From assembly GCA_017479985.1 (NCBI GenBank), contig JAFVBL010000033.1, positions 1 through 57,052 of the forward strand: 57,052 nt of DNA. Reading direction: 5' to 3'. The DNA is from Alphaproteobacteria bacterium. GTDB taxonomy: Bacteria; Pseudomonadota; Alphaproteobacteria; RF32; CAG-239. This document shows, piece after piece, positions 51,284 to 57,052 of this stretch; the stretch's first letter is position 1, and every line of letters begins with the position of its first letter. The translations under genes and the position numbers were made by a program. The notes under the pieces are model-generated. The model worked only from the letters and a program-made list of their open reading frames with translations, was not told the origin of the DNA and searched no databases.

Positions 51284-51889
51284 TTATTGCTTTTTATTTC
51301 TTTGCCGAACAGCCCGTTTGCGCCGTGTCGATTTTTTCTCGACTGACCAACCGAATTTGCCGATTTTGCGTCCCAAACCATAATAGAATCCGTGTGCATA
51401 CGCCAAAAGTCCGGCTTTTTGCAAATCAAGCGCCTGCTGTCCGTTAATATATGCTTCTTCAACATCTACGGCAACGACTTCCGCCAAAAACATATCGTGA
51501 GTGCCGTATGGTGTGATTTCTTTCACCTTACATTCCAGAGAAATCGGGCTTTCAGCCACTTGCGGTGCGTTGATTTTATGGCACGCGGCAGCAGTAATTC
51601 CGGCAAGTTTAAACTTATCAAAAACCCGCCCGCTTTTAACGCCGCACAAATCCACCGCTTTTGCTAATTTTGTTGTCGGAATGTTAATGACAAACTCACC
51701 GTTTTCTCGGATAAGCTCATTACTATAACGCGACGGCCGAATTGAAACATAAACAAGCGTCGGTTCGGTGCATATAATCCCTGTCCACGCTGCCGTCATC
51801 ACATTGGGCTTTTCCATCGTACCGCAAGAAATCAGCGCCGGCGGCACCGGTGCCAACATTGTTCCCGCTTTCCAACAAACTTTTGCCAT
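51284..51889 (-). CDS. Flavin reductase family protein (FMN-binding split barrel)
   Basis: This 201-residue protein contains PPALISCGTMEKPNVMTAAWTG, VYVSIRPSRYSNELI, FVINIPTTKLAKAVDLCGV and a SLECKVKEITPYGTHDMFLAEV stretch, as in the DIM6/NTAB flavin reductases. It probably uses FMN as cofactor to reduce flavin or another acceptor. The C-terminal 25 residues are strongly basic. It lies 10 bp upstream of the amidohydrolase and may form an operon with it. Confidence 0.88.
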   Translation of the reverse strand: MAKVCWKAGTMLAPVPPALISCGTMEKPNVMTAAWTGIICTEPTLVYVSIRPSRYSNELIRENGEFVINIPTTKLAKAVDLCGVKSGRVFDKFKLAGITAAACHKINAPQVAESPISLECKVKEITPYGTHDMFLAEVVAVDVEEAYINGQQALDLQKAGLLAYAHGFYYGLGRKIGKFGWSVEKKSTRRKRAVRQRNKKQ

Positions 51890-52023
51890 ACATACTCCAT
51901 AACATCAGAAACTTGGTGGCAGTATATTATAAAATTTTTTATTCGTCAAGTTTTGCTTTAATATGCCGCAAAATTAGGATATCAGAATATTTGGCAGACA
52001 GACCGATAAATTTTATCTTTTTT

Positions 52024-52052
52024 TTAACATTCATCTGATACAATGGTATAAA
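52024..52052 (+). promoter_or_regulatory. Promoter of the giant secreted protein gene
   Basis: TTAACA (52024-52029), a 17-nt spacer and TATAAA (52047-52052) precede the start codon by about 65 bp. The leader shows no clear hairpin. Confidence 0.6.
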
Positions 52053-52116
52053 CATATTATCGACAAGGCATTTATGCACTCAACATAGCGTCTTGCCGCC
52101 ATCAAAAGGGACGGAT

Positions 52117-55100
52117 ATGACTGTTAAACTGACACTGAATAAATTTAAGATATTCTTATATTGCGCTGTACTGCTCGGTTGTGCCATATACGGTAATGCC
52201 GCAAATGCGCAACAATATATTCCGGCAACGCAAATTTACAAATATGCCAAAGAACAAAATACAACAGCACTTCGTTATGCAGGTTATGCAATTGATGCGC
52301 AAGATTCAAACGGTAACACGGCTTTATGTATGGCCTTAGCCGACGGCAATAAACAAGCTTATCACACCCTTTTGAAATACGGTGCCAATCCGAATGCACG
52401 CTGTGCAACTTATCTCAACAGTCAAAAAAATTTTGCCGGTTCAACCGCTTATTCTTCCGGCTCAAGCGTTTTGGGGTTAAGCCCAACCGGCTGGCTGATT
52501 GCGGCAGCTTTGGTCGGCGGCGGTGTTGCCATAGCGTCTTCCGGCGGCGGTGGCGGCGGTTCCGGCGGTTCTTCACCCTGTGCCGGTTACCAAAAAGAAT
52601 GCCCTGCCGGCTATGTTCCGACAGAAGATACGTGCACTTCCGGCAACACAACATATTATCAATGCAAAGCCGATACGTGTGAGGGCTATGTTGAAACCTG
52701 CGCCGCCGGCTATCATATGACCGGTGAACAATGTCATTCGGGCGACAAAACAATGTATAAATGCGCCGTCAATCAATGTGAAGGCTTTGTGGAACGCTGT
52801 CCGACCGGATATGAATGGAGCGGCAAAACCTGCCAATCCGGCGAAACAAAATATTTACTTGAGTGCGTTGAGGCCAAATGTGAAGGATATAATTTTTCTT
52901 CCAAGCCTGAAAATTGCCTGACCGAAAAAACCTGCCGGTCGGGAGATAAAACAAAGCACAAATGCGAAGTATGCAAAAACGGGTGGCAAGGTGATGATTG
53001 TTCAACCCCGACCGACTGCGGTGAAGATTTTAAAACAGAATGTGCCGAAGGTGAATATATCGGCTCGGAAACCTGTACTTCCGGCGGTGTGGACTATAAG
53101 CAATGTAAAACCAGAAGCAATACCGATAAATGCACACAATATAACCCGTACGCCGACAAATGCACAGCGTGTGAAGACGGTTTTATACCGGATAACAACG
53201 GATACTGCGTCACCAAAGCTTCCGTTTGTGTTTCGGAAGGCTATTTACATAACCCGAATTGTAATGAAACAACGCAAATTATAACCGAATGTCCGTATGA
53301 TGACAATTATTTGAAATGTGAATGTCGTGCAGACTATGTTCCCGCCGATAACGGTACTTGCGTAACCAAAAGTCAAGCCTGTGAAAACGACGAATATGTA
53401 ATATCTTGTGCAAATTACGATACGCAATACCTTGACCAAACGCAAACCTGTCAATACGATAGCTCATATCACAAATGCGTCAACCGTACATATATCAACG
53501 AAAATTGTACAGCCTATGTTGAAACTGAAGATAAATGCGCCGCCTGTGAGGAAGGATATCAAGTCAATGCCGAAGGAAAGTGCGAACCGACTGATTCTCA
53601 ACGCTGCCTGAACGATGGTTTTGCCCCAGGAGAAACGGTATGTAACTACGATACCTACTATTTGGCTATTTGCCGGTACGATGCCACTTATCATAAATGT
53701 GAACCGCGCACCAAAAGTACCATAGGATGCGCAGTTGTTTCGCAAATTTCCGATGAATGCGATGAATGCGAACACTTGGTCGGTGGACATACGGAGTATG
53801 TGCTTACAGACGGTGAATGTATCTTGACAAACTGCATCGGATTTTCTGAAAATATCACCGAATGTAATTATAAAACCGAATATTTATTAACCTGTGAAGA
53901 AAATGCGGCACTGCATTATTGTGAAGCCCGTCACAGCATTATTCCCGACTGTATTGAATACGCAAGCAATACAAGTGAAAGTAGCATCTGCAAAACCTGT
54001 GAAGAAGGAGCAGAACCAAGTGAAGACGGCCACAGTTGCATATTTAATTTATGCTCAATACAAGGCTATACCAAAGACGATATAACTTGCGAAAATACGC
54101 AATATCAGGAAAATTGCGAAACAGATGCAAGCTATCACCGATGCTCCGCCCGAGAAAACACAGTGGAAAATTGTGCCGAATATAATGATGAACACATCGA
54201 TAACGGCGTATGTAAAGAATGTGAGCCTGATTATGATTTGACAAATAATGTATGCGTGGTAAGACAGACGTGTACGGAAAAAGGTTACAAAACGGAGTGC
54301 GATAACAAAGATGAATACCGCGACACCGGTGACACTTGCACAAATGATGGCGATACGCAGACTTATTACAAATGCATCGGCCGTACATATACCGACGATA
54401 ACTGTGCAGCATACGAAACAAACGCCGATAAATGCGCAGCTTGCGATGACGGATATCAGGTCAACACCGAGGGAAGATGCGAACTGACCGATTCTCAGCG
54501 TTGTATCAATGATAATTATACACAAGGGTGTGCAAATTACGATACGCAATACCTTGACTTAACGCAAACCTGTCAATACGACAGCTCATATCACAAATGC
54601 ATCGGCCGTACATATACCGACGATAACTGTACAGCATACGAAACAGACGCCGATAAATGCGCAGCTTGCGATGACGGATATCAAGTCAACACCGAGGGAA
54701 AATGCGAACCTATTTGCGAAGGATATATTCAAGATGATGTTGTATGCGATGATTCGGAAGAATACATTAAAATCTGTCCGGAAAATGTCAGCTACCGCAA
54801 GTGTGAACCGCGAACAAATAAAGTGGAAAACTGTATCCGATATCAAAATAAATCTTCAGATATAGGTAGATGCCAAACTTGCGCTTCAGACTACACACTT
54901 ATCAACTCTCAAAATATATGTTCGTACAACGCACCTTGCTACATAAATTCAACAGATTTCAGTAAATGTTCCGGTATGGGTGGATGTAAAAAAGGAGAAA
55001 CATCAGGTTCTTATTGTACTTCCTGTATTGCCGGATATCACATTGAGAACGGACTTTGTGTTCAAGATGAGGATGACACCGTTTGGACCAACAACGACGC

Positions 55101-57052
55101 TATTTCTTATTCAGGTTCTTCAACCGAAAAAATTTATGGTATGAAAGGTGATCAATATACCAAATTGATTAACGGCGCAAGCGGTACAATCACCATTACC
55201 GGCGCAAATGTCAACGTCTATGGTATGTATGCAGGTTCAGAAACAAAAGCGCAAACAGCCCAAAACAAAGGAAAAATCGAACTTGCAGACAATACAACAC
55301 CCACAACATCCGGCACAGATCCAAATGCTGTTTTCGGTATGTACGGCAACAATCCAAACACTTCGCTTATAAACGGCTACAGACCTGAAGAAAGCGGCGA
55401 CAACACCCTGCCCGTAATTGAGATTTCCGGCACAAAGGGGAATGCGTACGGTATGTACGGAAGCGAAATGACAAACTACGCCACCATCAGAATGACAGAC
55501 AATGGTAAACCAAAACAAGATGGAGATACAACCCTGTATAATACCATCGGTATGGGTGCTAAAGTAACGGGGACGACATACATATATCAAAATGCTGGAA
55601 AAATCGAAATTTCAAAAAGCGTAAAAAAGACTTATGGTATGTACGCTCACTCCCAAGTTACAAACACTTTTATCAACGGTGTTGAAAACGGTGATAACAG
55701 CAATATTTCCATCGTCTTGACAGAAAATGAGAACAGTACAGGGATACTAGGGGCCAATATCATAAATTATGCCAAAATAGAAATCAAAACAAGCAATGGT
55801 CCCAAAGGTATAGAGGCACGTAATACAGCATCTAACTTAGGGACAATCAATATATCAGACAGTATTACTTCTGTTACTTATGACAGAATATCCGGAATAT
55901 ATAGTGGTACAAATAATTCTACCCTAACCAACGGTTCGGAAAACGGCAATAATTCAGGTGTTTCAATCACACTTAGTAATAATACCGGAACCCAAAATGA
56001 TGTTTCCGAAATAGTCGGTATGTACGGCAGAACAACAACCAATTATGCTACTGTTTACTTAACCGGAAATACCGCGGCTAGCGGTATGTACGCATCTGGA
56101 AGCATTCCTCAGGCAATAAATGCATCCAACGGCATTATCACTGTAACCAAAAATAAATCAACCGCTACCGGAATGAGCGGCGGACAAGGAGCTACACTGA
56201 CTAACAGCGGGCAAATAGTGATGACCGAAAATCTTGCAGCCACGTACGGTATGTGGGGACGTTTCGGAGGTTCATCGCTGACTAACAAAGGAAACATCAC
56301 GGTTCAGAATAATGCAAACTCAGCATACGGTATGTATAGTAACTCAGGGGCAGAAAAGGTACTTTTAATCAACGGGTATGAAAATGAAAACGGAAACAAT
56401 TCCAATGTCAAAATAACTGTGACCGGCAATAAAAGCAGAACATACGGTATGTGCGGTAATGACATTAAAAACTATGCATATATCACCGTTTCCGGCACCG
56501 AATCCGGACAAGAAATCTACGGCATTTTTGCTTATAACGGAACCGAAGACTATCCGTCACCGGTTCTCAACGCCGGCACCATTAACGTTACCGCCGGCAG
56601 TGGCGCAACCGGCTACGGTATTTACGCCGCAGGTCCAAACGTCAACATTATCAACACCGGAAAAATCATTATGAACGGCACCTCTTGTACCGGTACAGAC
56701 TGCAGCGGTACCAACAATGCAATTGTACTCAACGGCGCAACTCTGACCACCCAAAGTTTAATGTCTGCGCCGGTGCTTAATCTTTCTTCAGTCGGTGGGA
56801 CGGTGATGGCGACGGCGAGTGCAAAGTTTGAGGTTGAAAATGAAATGTCGGGAGATTTGGTGATGAGTTCCGATGTTGTCACCAACGGTTTTGAAGATAC
56901 ATACACCGTGGCGGATATGATTGATGCCGGTGATGTCAGCGGTCTCAACTTACTCTCGCAATCCGCCTTGTTTGATGCCGAATTGCAAAACGAATCCGAT
57001 GCCGTTTTGACAATGAAATCGTTTGATGATGTGGTTGAAAACGCCTCGATTG
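52117..57052 (+). CDS. Giant Cys-rich repeat protein with autotransporter-like passenger (partial, 3' end outside)
   Basis: At least 1645 codons are open to the window edge. A signal sequence ends about ANA-31, with LLGC inside it as a poor lipobox. Residues about 60-98 are ankyrin-like (NGNTALCMALADGNKQAYHT, LLKYGANPNARC). A hydrophobic helix GWLIAAALVGGGVAIASS with a Gly-Ser linker follows. Residues about 147-985 are Cys-rich repeats of the C-x-GY-x(n)-C type. From about 990 on, repeats ending YGMYG alternate with short beta-strands (TNYATI, LTNSGQI), as in autotransporter passengers. A beta-barrel translocator is expected beyond the window. It is probably a surface adhesin. Confidence 0.88.
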   Translation, partial: MTVKLTLNKFKIFLYCAVLLGCAIYGNAANAQQYIPATQIYKYAKEQNTTALRYAGYAIDAQDSNGNTALCMALADGNKQAYHTLLKYGANPNARCATYLNSQKNFAGSTAYSSGSSVLGLSPTGWLIAAALVGGGVAIASSGGGGGGSGGSSPCAGYQKECPAGYVPTEDTCTSGNTTYYQCKADTCEGYVETCAAGYHMTGEQCHSGDKTMYKCAVNQCEGFVERCPTGYEWSGKTCQSGETKYLLECVEAKCEGYNFSSKPENCLTEKTCRSGDKTKHKCEVCKNGWQGDDCSTPTDCGEDFKTECAEGEYIGSETCTSGGVDYKQCKTRSNTDKCTQYNPYADKCTACEDGFIPDNNGYCVTKASVCVSEGYLHNPNCNETTQIITECPYDDNYLKCECRADYVPADNGTCVTKSQACENDEYVISCANYDTQYLDQTQTCQYDSSYHKCVNRTYINENCTAYVETEDKCAACEEGYQVNAEGKCEPTDSQRCLNDGFAPGETVCNYDTYYLAICRYDATYHKCEPRTKSTIGCAVVSQISDECDECEHLVGGHTEYVLTDGECILTNCIGFSENITECNYKTEYLLTCEENAALHYCEARHSIIPDCIEYASNTSESSICKTCEEGAEPSEDGHSCIFNLCSIQGYTKDDITCENTQYQENCETDASYHRCSARENTVENCAEYNDEHIDNGVCKECEPDYDLTNNVCVVRQTCTEKGYKTECDNKDEYRDTGDTCTNDGDTQTYYKCIGRTYTDDNCAAYETNADKCAACDDGYQVNTEGRCELTDSQRCINDNYTQGCANYDTQYLDLTQTCQYDSSYHKCIGRTYTDDNCTAYETDADKCAACDDGYQVNTEGKCEPICEGYIQDDVVCDDSEEYIKICPENVSYRKCEPRTNKVENCIRYQNKSSDIGRCQTCASDYTLINSQNICSYNAPCYINSTDFSKCSGMGGCKKGETSGSYCTSCIAGYHIENGLCVQDEDDTVWTNNDAISYSGSSTEKIYGMKGDQYTKLINGASGTITITGANVNVYGMYAGSETKAQTAQNKGKIELADNTTPTTSGTDPNAVFGMYGNNPNTSLINGYRPEESGDNTLPVIEISGTKGNAYGMYGSEMTNYATIRMTDNGKPKQDGDTTLYNTIGMGAKVTGTTYIYQNAGKIEISKSVKKTYGMYAHSQVTNTFINGVENGDNSNISIVLTENENSTGILGANIINYAKIEIKTSNGPKGIEARNTASNLGTINISDSITSVTYDRISGIYSGTNNSTLTNGSENGNNSGVSITLSNNTGTQNDVSEIVGMYGRTTTNYATVYLTGNTAASGMYASGSIPQAINASNGIITVTKNKSTATGMSGGQGATLTNSGQIVMTENLAATYGMWGRFGGSSLTNKGNITVQNNANSAYGMYSNSGAEKVLLINGYENENGNNSNVKITVTGNKSRTYGMCGNDIKNYAYITVSGTESGQEIYGIFAYNGTEDYPSPVLNAGTINVTAGSGATGYGIYAAGPNVNIINTGKIIMNGTSCTGTDCSGTNNAIVLNGATLTTQSLMSAPVLNLSSVGGTVMATASAKFEVENEMSGDLVMSSDVVTNGFEDTYTVADMIDAGDVSGLNLLSQSALFDAELQNESDAVLTMKSFDDVVENASI
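54367..54716 (+). repeat. Near-identical 225-bp coding repeats in the Cys-rich region
   Basis: AAATGCATCGGCCGTACATA starts at 54370 and, with an A/G-level difference further on, again at 54595, period 225 bp (75 codons). A 68-bp block beginning GCAAATTACGATACGC is also shared between 53410 and 54532, 1122 bp (374 codons) apart. All spacings are multiples of three, so recombination would keep the frame. Confidence 0.85.

Noticed and set aside
53464-54846. Minus-strand frames with repeated hydrophobic segments
   Set aside because: They are antisense shadows of the Cys-rich repeats; the shared sequence only reflects the coding repeats on the plus strand.

Overview
The window (about 57 kb, low GC, roughly 40 %) looks like a chromosomal segment of an alphaproteobacterium, probably a host- or gut-associated anaerobe. 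The evidence is a circularly permuted two-piece tmRNA with the alphaproteobacterial tag ANDNFAPVAVAA, an alphaproteobacterial-type SspB next to it, the fabD-fabG, rpsM-rpsK-rpoA, xseB-ispA and FtsK genes, and a clostridial-type 2[4Fe-4S] ferredoxin. The genus cannot be read from the sequence.

Layout. 1-7070: core genes on the minus strand (fabD-fabG, ftsK, rpsM-rpsK-rpoA). A repeated, highly structured element sits directly behind the stop codons of fabG and of rpoA. 7335-7426: tRNA-Ser(CGA). 7430-25130: an accessory island. It holds a very unusual 1183-residue SF3-type helicase / 3'-5' exonuclease / family A DNA polymerase fusion, a YafQ/DinJ-like toxin-antitoxin pair, DUF3768 and other small genes, a zeta-toxin-like kinase coupled to a histidine phosphatase, and a galactofuranose-type polysaccharide operon. 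That operon (GT2, glf, DUF4422 + GT8, acyltransferase) is headed by a catalytically dead serine recombinase and transcribed divergently from an active paralogue. The island ends with an HUH-type replication-initiator-like gene, a palindrome- and iteron-rich intergenic region, and a large serine recombinase.

25180-48290: mostly core and conserved genes: ispA-xseB, ferredoxin, a TrmN6-type methyltransferase, a TetR-controlled RND efflux operon running into rsmB, a membrane/TPR pair, a nitroreductase, dapE, a GNAT enzyme, ssrA-sspB-RHH, trkH and metG. One gene at 27849-28577 differs in style and may have been acquired. Upstream of metG there is a separate structured non-coding RNA with its own promoter and terminator.

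48960-57052: a GH108 endolysin-like gene, a small secreted protein, N-formylglutamate amidohydrolase and flavin reductase genes. The last feature is the first 1645 codons of a giant secreted protein (ankyrin-like segment, hydrophobic helix, Cys-rich repeats, then an autotransporter-like passenger) that runs off the window.

Best candidates for new biology: the helicase-polymerase fusion element with its HUH gene and origin-like region; the dead/active serine recombinase pair controlling or accompanying a polysaccharide operon; the structured repeat whose stems differ in sequence but keep complementarity between loci; and the unassigned RNA at 48508-48692. All functions are assigned from motifs and general family knowledge; no database search was run.
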